Shown here piece after piece: positions 29,456-42,800 of a DNA stretch of 64,000 nucleotides (the first letter of the stretch is position 1; each line of letters starts with the position of its first letter). The notes beneath the pieces were generated by a model, which was given only the letters and a program-made list of their open reading frames with translations, ran no database searches and was not told the DNA's origin. The stretch is taken from positions 620,001-684,000 of the forward strand of contig NOWV01000004.1 in the NCBI GenBank assembly GCA_003344405.1, written 5' to 3'. The translations under genes and the position numbers were made by a program. The stretch comes from Trichoplax sp. H2. Lineage: Eukaryota > Placozoa > Uniplacotomia > Trichoplacea.

Positions 29456-29946
29456 CTTCAGTTGCTATAACTAAATATTCTATATTTTGACGGTTTATGT
29501 CGCTATTTTGTATTTAAAACAGATCAATCTTCTCCAGAATACTGTTTTCTTTTTGACTCCTTTACAGTACTGTACTGTACTGTACTGTACATGTACAGTA
29601 CTGTGTGTACTGTACTGTACGTTTCACAAAGTCACTGTACTGTACTGTACACTGTACACTGTACAGTACTGTACTGTACGTACGGTACAGTAAAACAAAA
29701 GTCAATTAATAATTTATAATTTCTTTCCTAGTGCAGTACACTGTAGGTCTCTCTCGTTCGTTATACTGTAGTTCGCTTACTGCAATATAAGTAATATGTA
29801 GTACGATTTTTATTGATTGATTTTTCGTGCATAGAATAGCGACATTAACAGTAAAATGATTCAAAAGTTTAAAATTTGCCTTTTTACACATAATGAGCTA
29901 GCACTAGTGCTCTGTAACTAGAACTGCAAAGAACAGGATATACTCA
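29456..29946. promoter_or_regulatory. Bidirectional promoter interval CYBA/TRMU
   Basis: About 490 bp separates the start codons of two divergent genes. A GTACW array (29563-29695) fills its centre. I see no clear TATA box. A shared promoter is inferred from spacing alone. Confidence 0.5.
29563..29695. repeat. GTACW array between CYBA and TRMU
   Basis: About 130 bp of nearly pure GTACW units, with one unique insert (TTTCACAAAGTCA) in the middle. Confidence 0.85.
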
Positions 29947-32900
29947 ATGCACGGAGGTAAAATAATGTCATCTTCTCGCCAAGTAATAGCCGTTGCAATG
30001 TCCGGTGGAGTCGATTCAACTATTGCAGCATATTTATTGCGAAAACAAGGTGCTTAATGTAATATCAATTACAGTCATTGTTCAACGATGGTGCAGACAT
30101 CTGCAGTAACGATACCTTAGCATTTCTAATATCTTAAAATCACTCTAGTACAATACTACTAATACGAATTATTGTACGCGTAAATGACAGAACGACATAT
30201 TGCAAGATTGATGTCTGAGACAGGTACCCGAGTAACAAAATTTTGACAGGTTGCAAACCTTAGTTTCGATAACAGTTTATAACTTCCAGCTATAGCCTTC
30301 ACCTTCTAGCTATTTACTGTTCAATACAGTATTTGATTTTCGACAGTGAAGCTGATAAGTTACTAAATTATACAGTATGCAGTATATTAGATTTTAACAA
30401 GTCTTTTAATTTCTAACTAGTCATTATAGCACATAGGAGCTACCCCACTCAGATCAATAATTTTCTAAAATTTAAATTGCTTGATTGTTATAAAGCATGC
30501 TTTACTGTATAACAACCAACCAAATAGTTGGACGGTATTATTTTGTATATATAGATATAGAACTGTATAATAATTGTGATAAGAATATGATGGAATCTTT
30601 ACTAGGGAACTTATGATAAATAGAAAGAACAGAATATAAGTATAATATATTAATTATCAGATATAACTTATGAGATCTTATTATTTAGGTCCTAGTTAAT
30701 TTGTACTTTTAACTGCAACGAGAACTACAGCCTTAAGAGAAAATTCACGATTTTAATAATGACTATACAATGTGTACAATGTGTATATTAATATCCCCGT
30801 GTTACAGCATATTATTCTCGCTTTATGTAACTCGTACTTTATTTGCGTTTAAAAAGGTCATGAGGTTGTCGGAATATTTATGAAGAATTGGGATATCACA
30901 GAAGAAACTGGCATTTGCAAGACAGATGAAGATATGCAAGATTTTATCAAATCTTGTAATCATCTTGGTATACCTCATAAAGAAGTAAACTTTGTACAGG
31001 ATTACTGGCATCATGTTTTCAGGTCTGCTCAAAGTAATCTATACGTCAACTATTGCATATTTGTATATAGTTTTCTTGTAAATATGGACGCTACATTAAT
31101 ATGTTACCGGTTGATAAATTACATGCGATTTAAAACCAAACCATCTACAGGTGTAATCATAGCACAGTTCTTTAGTCCTTATCCTAAAATTTTCTACTAT
31201 GAAAGAATTCTAAAAAGAAAATTCCGCATGAAATCCTCTGGCACGTAAACTACTTCCTACAATTTACTTAAAAATTTCTAGTACTGAGTACAATATACTA
31301 TGAGCGGTATAACTCAAATGATAATACAGTATTTACATCTTAGTATCTAATTGTAAATAACTGCCGAACCTTATAATATTTATTGCAAAACTTGTATACA
31401 GAAATGAATGTTGATCTTATGTTCGCATTAAAATCTAGTGAGATTTATTTTAAGCAATTTAATCTATTTATATCGAACGATTAGTTGTTCTCTAGATCTT
31501 AATTACATGCACAGATTTTAAGAATTTAAAAATATAATGTAACTTAAGTTAAGAGTTACTAATCAACACATCGATATTACGAGATTACATGCATTGAAAG
31601 TTATACTGACCAACTCAATACTAACGTTCCCAAAACAATTTAATGTTCTGAACTCCACCACAGCCCTTTTGTGAACGGCTACAAACAAGGCATCACGCCA
31701 AATCCAGACATTACTTGCAATAGAATGATCAAATTTAATAAATTACGTCAATATTGTAGCGAAAATTTGGGTGTAGACAATTTAGCAACTGGACATTATG
31801 CTCAATTAGTTACCGATTCCAGTGGACGTAAGTACAAGTATAATACCATGCATAAACTTTATCATAATAGAATTACAAACCAGGTTGACAGGCATCATGT
31901 ATTCGTATCTCTTGTAATGTACTGTGCAATACATTAATAGACTATTAAGATTCTTTCAATTAAAATCATTTAATTAGAACCAAAACTTATTCAGGCAGTA
32001 GATGAAGCTAAAGACCAAACATATTTCTTAGCGAACGTTAAAAAGGTAAAGGTTCACAAATCATTATTCCGTAACCTAACAATAACATACCCGTCGAATG
32101 CAGGTTAATCGGGCCCCCAAAAAAATCCGAAATTCCGTTCTCTGCTTAACATCATGTCCACGAAAATCTATTTTTTAGATAACGATATTTGCTAAACATA
32201 GATTTATTAAACTTAATCAGTTTCCATAACAGTATTCTTTTACTACTTTGAAAGATCTCATTAAAGAATATTATGTTTCCAATTGGAAATCTTTTGAAAT
32301 CGGAGGTCAAAAACTTAGCTTTAAAAATTGGGCTCCGAAAAATTGCAACAAAAAAGGAGGTAGCGATTATGTTATACACGTATCTTTTGCTCTCTTACTC
32401 GTTGAACATCTAGCAGTATTAATTTAAGTTTCAATCACAGTACAAGCTTAAATGCAATAAATTCTATGAATTTAATTTTAGTAATAATTTAACATCATAT
32501 ATTTTATTTACCTACCATATGAGAGTATGGGAGTATGCTTTATTGGTAAAAGAAATTTTAAAACATTCATTAGCGAGGTACGTATCTCTTTATCAAGCAT
32601 TTTTAGGACAACTATTAAACTTTACAGTGATGTTTCTTCGACCAATAATAACCCCTGCGATTTCTTTCTGGGCATATATCAATGTAATCATAGTACATCG
32701 AGAATCAGGAATATGACGTGAATACTATAGATGGTCAAAATTTTGGAAAACATTCAAGTATAGTAAATAAAATTTCGTATGCATGGGCATTATATGAATT
32801 AACAAATTATCTGACTTGAGGATAATTCGAATTGTACATAAAATATATCACATATTCCAACTTTAGTTACCTTATTATGCATGTAGACTTATCCCTATCA

Positions 32901-33749
32901 ACAATTGGTGAAAGAGCAAGAATTGGTGGGATGTCTGAAAGATGGTACGTGGTTTCTAAAGATTCAAATAGGAAGGTTATAACGCTCGTAAGTGATAAAC
33001 TGAACACCCATATACCTTCGATTACTCCCAGGACTTGCTTAGTATGACAATAATATAGCCATAAAATTATACTTTTATACTACATTTTCTACAAAATTTT
33101 AGGCGCCAGGAATAAACCATCCAGCTCTATATTGTCGTATCTTTTATGTGGCAGATGCCAACTGGATCTCGTACTGTGCTGAAATGCAATTATCATTGAG
33201 GAAAGAACTAGAATGCCATATCAGAATTCGTCACTTAGCACCCCTCGGTAAGATGTGTCATCTACGTGTCATAATTCATCAGTTTATATTTTCAGATATT
33301 GAATTATAATTTTCTGAATTGCAGAATAATTTCACATAAATAATTTGTAATTACTAAAGTCGTTGACTGGTATTTTCAGTTCCTTGCCTAATTAAATTAC
33401 AATACAATGGCTTTTTGGAAGTAAATTCTCAACAATCACTATTTGCTGTCACTCCCGGCCAAGTAAGAATAATTCAGCTAGTAATCACAATAGCAACATT
33501 GCAGTACTATGCATTCGTTGCCACATCTCGATTTTTAACAAATATTATTTTTGCAAACATGTTATCAACTTCTCCGCGAATAATATATCTTATATAAAAA
33601 AGCAATTAGTCTATAATGCATTTACTGCATTAGAGATAAGTAATGCTGTCTTATAAAATTTCTATAAGTTTGCCGCATTCTATTCACGAAACGAATGCCT
33701 TGGTGGAGGACAAATAGTGTCGTCTCATACAATGGTAAGCAAAATCTAA
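29947..33749 (+). CDS. TRMU: Mitochondrial tRNA-specific 2-thiouridylase (TRMU/MnmA)
   Basis: Exons: 29947-30049 (second in-frame Met at 29965), 30857-31022, 31664-31827, 31978-32045, 32255-32359, 32524-32577, 32709-32757 (tentative), 32887-32987, 33103-33247, 33380-33462 and 33669-33749; 366 codons from the second Met. The PP-lo​op is AVAMSGGVDSTIAAYLL. Family landmarks follow: VGIFMKNWD, a first catalytic-Cys region GITPNPDITCNRMIKF, TGHYAQL, AKDQTYFLA, the second Cys in SMGVCFIGKRNF, STIGERARIGG, NHPALYCRIFYV and the C-terminal AAFYSRNECLGGGQIV. The enzyme makes the s2U34 modification of mitochondrial tRNA-Lys, -Glu and -Gln. The stretch after KRNF that should hold a Pro-Gly-His/Asp motif is not convincingly found, so one small exon may be missing or wrong near 32580-32760. 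Confidence 0.92.
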
Positions 33750-34061
33750 CAAATAAGGATGTAAGGTAAAGTTTTTGCTTTAATAATTGTCACATTGATC
33801 ATATAACCATTTGCAAATTTCGACCTATCAAGACATATTCATATATAAAATAAAATAAATGTAGTTAATTGCGAGAAGATATCAGTGATAAATAACATTG
33901 TTACATAGCATCAGGGCGAATAATGTTAGGATGTACATGTAAATACAGTAGTGTATATCTTAGAAAGCCTAAATTAATGTGCAAACAACTTGTGTGCTTC
34001 CTTACTCGAAAAAAATTATAACTTCAAGCTTAAAAAGATCTCCAGTAAACAATCAAGGAAG
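33750..34061. other. Tail-to-tail intergenic, TRMU/RXYLT1
   Basis: About 310 bp of AT-rich sequence with AATAAA-like hexamers near 33847-33860. No array or other element is seen. Confidence 0.55.
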
Positions 34062-37000
34062 CTAAAAAAATTTCTCCTTAATAGTCTTAATATAATGATT
34101 CCGCAAATAGATTTTAAAACTGTGATACCAATGAAGTAATAGTTTTCTCCTTATTATCTTATCATTTTCAGACATAGCACTTTCCTTTCTTATTATCGCT
34201 GGCAATTCTGACCAATCTTTTATGAAAATAAAAGGCGCCTTTAGCTTTTTCAACAAGCGAAATGGACTAGAACTTAAACTGCTGTCACAATTCCCTGGTG
34301 CAACAACATCCTCTATCACTGGAATAGAACCTAAAGAGCATGCCTCATAAATTCTGTACGTTTCACTATTAAACCCAATCGGACAGAGTGTTATATCACT
34401 TTGGCGTAAAACCTTTTGATATAAAAGCGAAGAGGCTTTAGTTTCCATAGATAGCCACCTAATGTCAAAGCAACAACGAATAAAGTTATTCAAGATTAAG
34501 CTTAAAAATGATCTTACATTGTTAGGTCATACCTTGGACGAAAGTTAGAATAACATATGTCACCAAGTGAATTCTTTAAGAAAATCTCTTGTAGCTTCTG
34601 TCTTGTCGAATTGTTATAAACTGTCCCTAAAAAGTTGCAGATATACCTTCTTTGGCTTGTTATATCTACTTCCATCGAACTAACAAGAGGAAATCCACGA
34701 TACCTGTAGAATAGAAATGTACCTTAACCGATGTCGAAGTAGTAGTAACGGCATAATATTTAGAGAAACTGAGATCTACTAACGTCGCAACACCTAGGGG
34801 CCATTGATAGAATTTCTGTTGGTCTATTCTAGGATCATCATAAACGAGGTGGACAATCCTTACTTTGTAGCGATTGTCATTTACATATGGATCTATCCAT
34901 TTATTGTCACACCTTTCGTTACCTAGCATTACCAGAGCAACATTTCGTAATTTCTTTAATGAAGGTAAATGCTCTAACCACGTCTTCGCAAATTTAATTT
35001 TGTCAGACGAACGCCCATTAAGAATCAGAATTACATTCTCTGAATCCTTGCCCGAATTCTGTTGTATAATTCCAGGGCCGGATAAAAACCTAGCGAAGGG
35101 ACGATATAAGTGTATTTGCACGTCATCTATCCACAATATAAAATATCTTAACGTTAATCCCGATTTACAATGGGTATTTATGTTCACATACCGCATTTTA
35201 AAAATGGTGTTAAAAAATTTTTCATGTTTCTATGCGGTCACTCAACTACTTCCAAATGCATCTCAGTCAATAATTTGTACCATATACTACTTACGCGACG
35301 ATTACAACGACCGGTTTAAATGAAGTTTACCGCGACCTTCGATAACTCATTTACCACATACGTATACTAACAGCCAAGAAAATATGCATACTAATACGAA
35401 CTTAAGCTTAGCCCTCTTCAGTAATATGTTATTCTACATTGCAGTTCGAAATCATCGTTTTATAACACCAATGCAATATTTTACGAAGGAAGTCAAGAGA
35501 CTACTCAGTAATATGTATTATACAAATCACGTTCATATAATATACAAAGTAACTTAAATCTTACTTAAATCCGACATCGTTGATAATATCAGTTCCAACT
35601 GAAACTGCTCCTCTTTCATCAATCTTGTTTATTATTGTTTCGTTAAAGACATGGCGCCATAGATATTCCCCTACGGGTACAAAGAATCATAAAAAATGAA
35701 GATATGCACCGCGCAATAGTCCTGAGATTATTGTACTGTACATTGCAAGCCAGTTATGATAATTAACCTGACTCGTTGTCACCGATGATACAAAGAAAGA
35801 TTAACTTTGAAACTGTAGAACAGATAGAGTACCTTCTCCACATACTATGCTCTCTTTTACAAAAGTTTACAAACATGCATCACTAACAATTGCAATTGAT
35901 TAAGTACAGCAATGAATTAGATTAGAATTCATAAGTGATAAGTAAATTTATAGGCTGCTTCATTATTCTCTCTTTCCGATAGCGTAGCAAACTGTATAAC
36001 GTGATAGTATGCCTATTATAATTTGGAAGTTATAGCTCCATGATTAAAGCAAACGACAGTGAAGTTAGAATCTATAAAACATTAATGTCTTGAAAATTTT
36101 ACTGATAGACTTTCGAAGCTTACATTTTAGATCGTTTTAAAGAAAAATTACGTTACTAAGTAGCCTTCAAACATGAACAAGATCTTGTGAAAGCAATCCA
36201 GTAATGCTATTTAATAATTTAGAATCATTACTAAGTTATCGCTAGCCAATAGTCTTTAATTTATACTAAGCAACAGAACACATAAGCACAAATGATGGTC
36301 ACAGGAAGTTAAGTTAACGAAAGAACTGCAGAACGCTATACTCCATTAATACAGTAGAATATCATGAGGTTGCCAAACAACAGTCGATCCGATACTTTTA
36401 ATGTAATAACTATACCCGCACAGCCCCTACCAATTGCAGCTGTATTATGTGTACGTAGCAAGTCAAGTGAGAAGTATACAAGCAGTCACTGGGCTACACA
36501 TACGTAATAGGAGATACATTTCACTAAATGCAAGTAAAAAATGTCGATAGCAAAGTTTTAGCAAACAATAGCTAATAAAAGGTTCTTAAATCAACTTTTA
36601 ATAAACTCCTAATACAATATTAAAGTCTGAAGTTCGATTATTTTTCCAGAGGATTAGTACTTAAAAATCTCGTTAATTATATTTTTAGTGCTGTATTATT
36701 ATCCTATGCAAAAGCAAATGCTCCATTCCCAATTTCACTACGATTACCGTTCTCACAAGTATATGTTCTTGTATATACGTACAGTAATAATTATAATGAT
36801 TCTGCTACATAGATATGAAATAAACATACAGTGCGTTACTGATCTATAATTTACTACTAAAAACTCTAACTTGTTATGTATTTCACTGCAAGCAAATAAT
36901 ATCTCTCTGTCTACTGTAATATTGATATATAATATAAAAATAAAACTAATGAGAATGAATCAGAATTCTTTGCCTCATGCTCTAGCTATTACTTTAATCG

Positions 37001-37409
37001 ATTGCTATTACTGTACATCCTCATCAAAATGCATTATAGTACAAATAGTAATCATGGGAACGTAAACAAATCATGCAATAAAATTTTTCAATTATATAAC
37101 TATTTCTGTTTTATTTAAGCATTGCACAGTTCCATCATGCATATTATAATGTTAGTACAGTTGAGATATAGTAGTCAAGATGACTAATATTCATACCTAA
37201 AGCTGAATTTAATTTAGAGACTCCAACATACTGTACGATACGTTTTACGATGTGCCCATCCATACAAACTCAGGTTACGAAAGGTAGCATGCTCTTAATA
37301 ACAAACCTATAGCTGCTTTTCCCCAAATTTCTACACTTCTTAACGTCTTATTCGTTTTATCAAAGTTAGGTATAGTCTGTTTTCTCTTTAGTCTAATTTC
37401 GTGAATCAT
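34062..37409 (-). CDS. RXYLT1: Ribitol-5-phosphate xylosyltransferase 1 (RXYLT1/TMEM5)
   Basis: Exons: 37307-37409, 35565-35670, 34784-35146, 34533-34703 and 34062-34458; 379 codons in frame. The match to RXYLT1 is clear in every exon: SVEIWGKAAIG, EYLWRHVF, ENVILILNGRSSDKIKFAKTWL, VMLGNERCDNKWIDPY, WPLGVATYRGFPLV, RYICNFLGTVYNNSTRQ and DITLCPIGFNSETYRIYEACSLGSIPVIEDV. The C-terminal half is the exostosin-like glycosyltransferase fold. RXYLT1 is a Golgi enzyme that adds xylose to the ribitol-phosphate chain on alpha-dystroglycan. The first exon I can see opens at an acceptor and has no membrane anchor, so a 5' exon with the type II signal anchor is probably missing from this model. The start of exon 3 (35146) was chosen by phase. 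Confidence 0.9.
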
Positions 37410-38394
37410 CTGTAATCCTATTAACGTAACATATTTAAATGAAGAATTTTACGCGTTAAGTCATCACTACATTTAGTGAATTATGCGATTTGAATCTTAC
37501 TTATGCACACTGTAAAATTATATTATTGCAAAAGGATATAAAATATACTTATAATAAGTCCAGCACATATTCGATAAACTGCTAATATAATTTTTAGCGT
37601 ACGCTATTCAGAATGCATAGTTGCAAATTTGACATTGTACAGTAATCAAAAAATGCAGCGAACGCGGTTGCAATTTACAGTACTTTCCAGTCTGTACTAC
37701 GAACGTAAATCGTTGCACTACAGTTTCATACAGAATAGACATTAATTTTTTTGATAGAAACCGTTGTAGATATTTTTCGAGGTCAGGTTTATGAAATGAT
37801 TAGGAATATGAAACTTCCTTAAATACACGAATTTACTGCAGTCACCATGGTCCAGGTTTAATTTATAATTATATATGAACAATTATAATCGATGTTACGT
37901 CATTTTCGCAGAAATTGCAGAGAAACCGTATATTAAACTATGCTGCAATAGTGCACTCGCGTACCTAAACACACTTACTGATTTTATACAGAATTAAGTA
38001 CGGCAAAGTGCTAGACCGGAGACACTTTAAATAAGTAGGCTTTATTTTACAGTTAAGTACTGTAATTACAGTATCTATTTACTTTCTCTTAAATCCATGA
38101 ATTGGATACCAGGTTCTCTATTTTGTAAAAAAGTGACTTGGGCCAAATAAAGGGATACTAAGGCACTCCCAGTTAGGATACATACTGTGATACTGCGGAG
38201 GTTACATATCATCCCGTTACTCAGATTTTGAAGAGTAGCATTTGAGGATCGTTCGAAGTGAAACGTTGTTTATCCAAGCTTTTTACTGCAGACTTCGTTC
38301 TGCTAGCCCACGGCGAGCCAGTCTCAAACTCAAGCACGGATGTATCGTTATTACAGTTTTTAAGTCTTTCTAATTTATTTTTTTTAGTTTATAT

Positions 38395-38820
38395 TTACTG
38401 TACATTATATTTTTAACTGTATTAGTACAGTACGAAGACTGCATGTACTGTACTGTACTGTACTACTGTACACTGTACGTACAGTACAGTACAGTACAAT
38501 ACTGTACAGTAAAGTGTTTTTCCGATGTGGTCTACTGTACTGTACTGTACTGTACTGTACACTGTACAGTATTCAATCCAATAAACTAGCCAATCAGAGA
38601 TTGGTATTTGTTACTGTTACTGTCTGTTAGTACTGTACAGTACTTGCATACTGTACAGTACAGTACTATGTAATACTGTTCTGGGAACTTTCGAGTTTTC
38701 CTCTTACTTATTAAAATGTCACTAGTCGTCATCTAACTTACAGTACCGTGTACTGTATTACCCGCTTTAGTGCGATTTGTCAAAGCGCGTACAGTACTGT
38801 ACAGTGTACAGTATGATAAA
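38395..38820. repeat. GTACW array, RXYLT1 5' side
   Basis: Several blocks of GTACW units (38395-38575, 38625-38670, 38745-38815) separated by unique inserts. A smaller satellite block lies at 39062-39122. Confidence 0.85.
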
Positions 38821-39529
38821 ATCAAGTTTCGTAAATCATTCCAAAATCAGACTAATTTAAAATGTATGTATTTAGTGATGTAAGAGAATCGTGGCGTAAA
38901 TGCTTAAGCAGAAATTTTAGCAAAATGTAAGCGATTCCTCAACCTCAAAACCTTATAAAAGGCGAAAGGATAACACTAGAGGGATGGAACAATGTCCATC
39001 TTGTTTATCAGTCACAGACGGCTCGTTTAGTACTAGTTCTGGGCCAAGGCTAATTTGGGGCATACTGTACTGTACTGTATGTACATGATATCTAATGTAC
39101 AGTACAGTAAATGTACAGTAGATATTATAAGATCAGTGAAGTACTGAGAACGGTACGACGTGAGCACGAATCTCGTGCTGGATAGTGCCTTCCAAAATTA
39201 TCAGAGGTAGGGTGGGATATAAGATATACAGTATATGTATAATCTATCTAAATACTTAGATACCAAATAGTTATTCGTACACCGGGGCTGAGGTATTTGA
39301 AGGACCTTAACCATCATTATTAGGTTTGCAGTAATAAACTTATATAGCTTTTTATACCAGATGCTAGTAATGTCATCAATTTTATTTTGTGAGACTAGAG
39401 AACTAATGAGTAATGAGTTATAATATTGTATTTCAAAACCGATAACGCTTTCAATACTAACATACTAGTCTTCCTCAAAGTTTTGCGTACGTCTACACCT
39501 GTCAATAGTTCACTTCGAAAACTGTTTCA

Positions 39530-39854
39530 AACTACAATACGCATATTACAACTCCATTTATACAAAATACGAATAACTTTCATATACAATTTTATGTATA
39601 ACAGAGTTAATTATTCGGCGCCAGACGACTTTAACAATACTGATATTACCAGTTAGGTTCATTAACAAATCCTTTTATTACAGAGTTATGTTTCGAACTA
39701 CAATACGCATATTACAACTCCATTTATACAAAATACGAGTAGCATTCGTATACAAATTCATTTATAACAGAATTAATTATTCGGTGCCAGACGACCTTAA
39801 CAATGCTGATATTACCAGTTACTTTCATTAATAAATTCCTTTATTATAGAGTTA
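39530..39854. repeat. Tandem ~166-bp duplication containing copies of the CFAP54 terminal codons
   Basis: Two head-to-tail units, starting at about 39531 and 39697, are close to 90% alike. Near the end of each (39611-39650 and 39777-39816), the minus strand reads as a degenerate copy of the last codons and stop of CFAP54: VISVLLKSSGAE-stop and VISALLRSSGTE-stop, against WLSALLKSPISE-stop in the gene (39863-39902). Confidence 0.8.
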
Positions 39855-39862
39855 TTTGAATG

Positions 39863-42800
39863 CTATTCGGAAATAGGTGACTTTAATAATGCAGATAGCC
39901 ACATAAATAGTTCGCCACCAGTATAGATGTGACCTCGATTCGGATTAAAAAGGCTTTCTAAACCTGATATACAGGAAATATCAATATCACTTAACAACAT
40001 ATCTGATTCATTACTATAATAAGTTAATAGTCGAATGATTTCCAACTGGCACTGTTTTAACTGTGCTTTTATACTTTCTTGATTTGTAACAATTCCAGCC
40101 AATTGTTTAAGAGATCTTCGTCTTCTACCTGGAGAACTCTGTTGATCTGGAGATTTAGGGAGTTTTGATGAAATAATGGCTTCAACAGCATGCTTTAGCT
40201 CTATCAAGCCATTATGAATTACTACTACGTCTGAATATGGGATAACAATTTGACCACAATGTACATTTTTTGCTCCTTGAACAGGATCAGAAGCTGGAAT
40301 AGATTTCATGTTAATTGCGTATAATAGAATAATGCATGGCTTATCCAGTACATTTGATTTATTTTCCAAATTTCCATTCAATTGATAATTTATTCGCTGT
40401 ATTGGTGGTCTATACCATTGAAAACAAATTTCGTTATCGCTTGCTACGGATGCATTGCTTTCTCTTGTAACCAGATTAGATCCAGAAATAGTAAATTTAG
40501 AATCTGATGCTTCTTGTTTCACTGTTGCCGATAAAGACGTAGATGATGTAATAGATAATCCTTGCAGAAGTTGACCATTCGCAATAACAGACTTATTTTC
40601 CTTATTAAGTGACATCGATCCTGGAATTTTATAAGTGATGGCTGTTGTAATGCTATTATTTGATGGACTAGTAGGTGAAAGATCGAGCATCATTGGTGGA
40701 TATACCGAACAGCAATTATCTTTATAAAGCATTAGCGTGTTTAGTAAGAATGTATGCATACTGGCAACTTTAGCAGCTGACTTGTTCAGGAATATTGGAG
40801 TTCGTATGACTGCAACTCTAATACGTGACTGTTCTCCAATGTAACTTAGATGTGAGTCATGAATATTAATACCAAGTTCCTCTTGAACTCCTAAATCGCT
40901 ATCGGCGGGAATAGGTTGAGATTCAACAACGGTAACGGTAGATGCGTTAAAACATTCGCGCTGCAGACATGTATAATAAGTCAAAATTTGACTCCAATTA
41001 AGATAATTCGACTCATTATCGCATACTAAATCTCGGTTTAAAATTTTATCTCCTAGAAGATCCAACAAAGCGAAATCAGGAATCGTTGCGTAAGCATCAA
41101 CAGGGATTCGAGATGAAGATAAAGAACTTATGTTACTAGATAGACTGCTAAGGTAATGACGAGCACTGGCAGACAAACTCGCTGCACGAATAGAACTCCA
41201 AGCAGCATAAACTTCGGCACTTCTTTGTGTCTGCTTCTCCTGTTCTTCTTTCAGTTTTATGTCATTTTCTTTCTTCTGCTGCTTTATTCTAACGTCAGTC
41301 GACTCGCTTTGAGCTTTGGTGGGTAACTGATGTAATAAATTAGCAGCACGTATTTGATCGCGAGTCAGTTTTCCTCTGCCTTTTGTTCTAATTCCGTAAC
41401 GTGTGTCTTTTTGATGAGTTGATTGGGATTGCGCAGAAATTCTATCAGTATCTGCATATATGCTCGTTAGCGGTTGACCCTTATCTGTCAATGTGCCTGC
41501 AACGTTTGATTGAGCGAGCTCTGCATTATCCGAATTTTCAAATTCTTCACCTAGTTCATCGTCTGTACGTTTTAAGTAGACTAAAGCCATCTCTAGGTAT
41601 GCTTGGCGTATAAGAGTGTGATCGTGATTAGCCATATAACTAACTTTTATTGCATCGACAAATGTAGAAGCTACAATCCGTCCATCCATCTTATGTAAAT
41701 TATACAGTTGTCGTTGTACTTGACCAAGAGATAACAGTATCTCAGCTTCAACATTTGGAGTTCTATGAGTGCATACTCTTAATATTTCAAGGGCAGTTGT
41801 CAAAATACTAGCAACAGGCAGCCAAGCATTGTATGATGGCTTAATATCTTTTTCCATTGCTTCAACAGCAACAGTCTGGGCCATGATATGACCGATTCTA
41901 AGCTTAATTTGAGCTAAGTGTAATAACTGAGGGAGGTAAATGTTAGGTAACGGTGAGAAAGGCGAGGAAAAATGAGATTCGGTTTTATGCCTATGTATTG
42001 GAATACCAAGATTCATTAACTGATTTAGTAGTATCTCGTGAACAACTTGGTACTCCTTAAAACGCGCTTTTAAGTTATTTAACGTGTAATAATTCTTTTG
42101 CATACCAGATAAATCCGTTTGTTGAGCAAGAGCCAATGTATAAAATAATTGGGTGTTAATAGACGTATCTTGAAGATTCTGAGCAACTTTTATAACGTCC
42201 TCTAGCTCTTGCTGAATTAATTTACTATCTTTCCCTTGCTTTAAATCAAATATTATGCCCTGCGTCGCAAATTGAATAGCAGCTTCATGTTCGTTAAAGG
42301 CTTGAGCCTCAGTAATTCCTTCTTCAATGTGATATTTGCAATCGCCAAATAATTGATCTACACTGTTTTTATTGTAGGTACCGAACGATTCATTAAGTGC
42401 TACAACAAGGCATAGGCGACACTTCAACCACAGCCTCATATCAAGGTGAGACATTCTAAAGTAATCCTCAAAACTTTTCCTAGCTCGATTCGACTTTGCG
42501 TACATACCAGAAGAAAGTGAAGAGTACACTTGACTACCTCCGTAGTCCTCATCACTTAAAATAACAGATTCTTGTATCAGTTTTAAGCAATCAAATGTCA
42601 ACTGTGCACTGACTAATGACTGATTCCTTAAAAGGGCAATATCGGCAAATAAAAGATAAACCTGCGTTAAAGCATCCAGTTCAAGGGCACTAAGATTTTT
42701 TAATACTAGACTAATTTCAATATTATTGACATTTAATTCTGATTTTAACGCTTGCTTGGCTGATTCCATTACCTCTTCGTAAATCTGCACTAGTAATTTC

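Larger units (their letters stand above)
37410..39862. other. Intergenic, RXYLT1 5' flank to CFAP54 3' end
   Basis: About 2.4 kb. It holds GTACW arrays (38395-38820 and 39062-39122) and the tandem duplication 39530-39854. The unseen first exon of RXYLT1 is probably here. I see no other gene. Confidence 0.5.

Noticed and set aside
34874-35323. 149-residue plus-strand frame
   Set aside because: It is antisense to a well-supported RXYLT1 exon.
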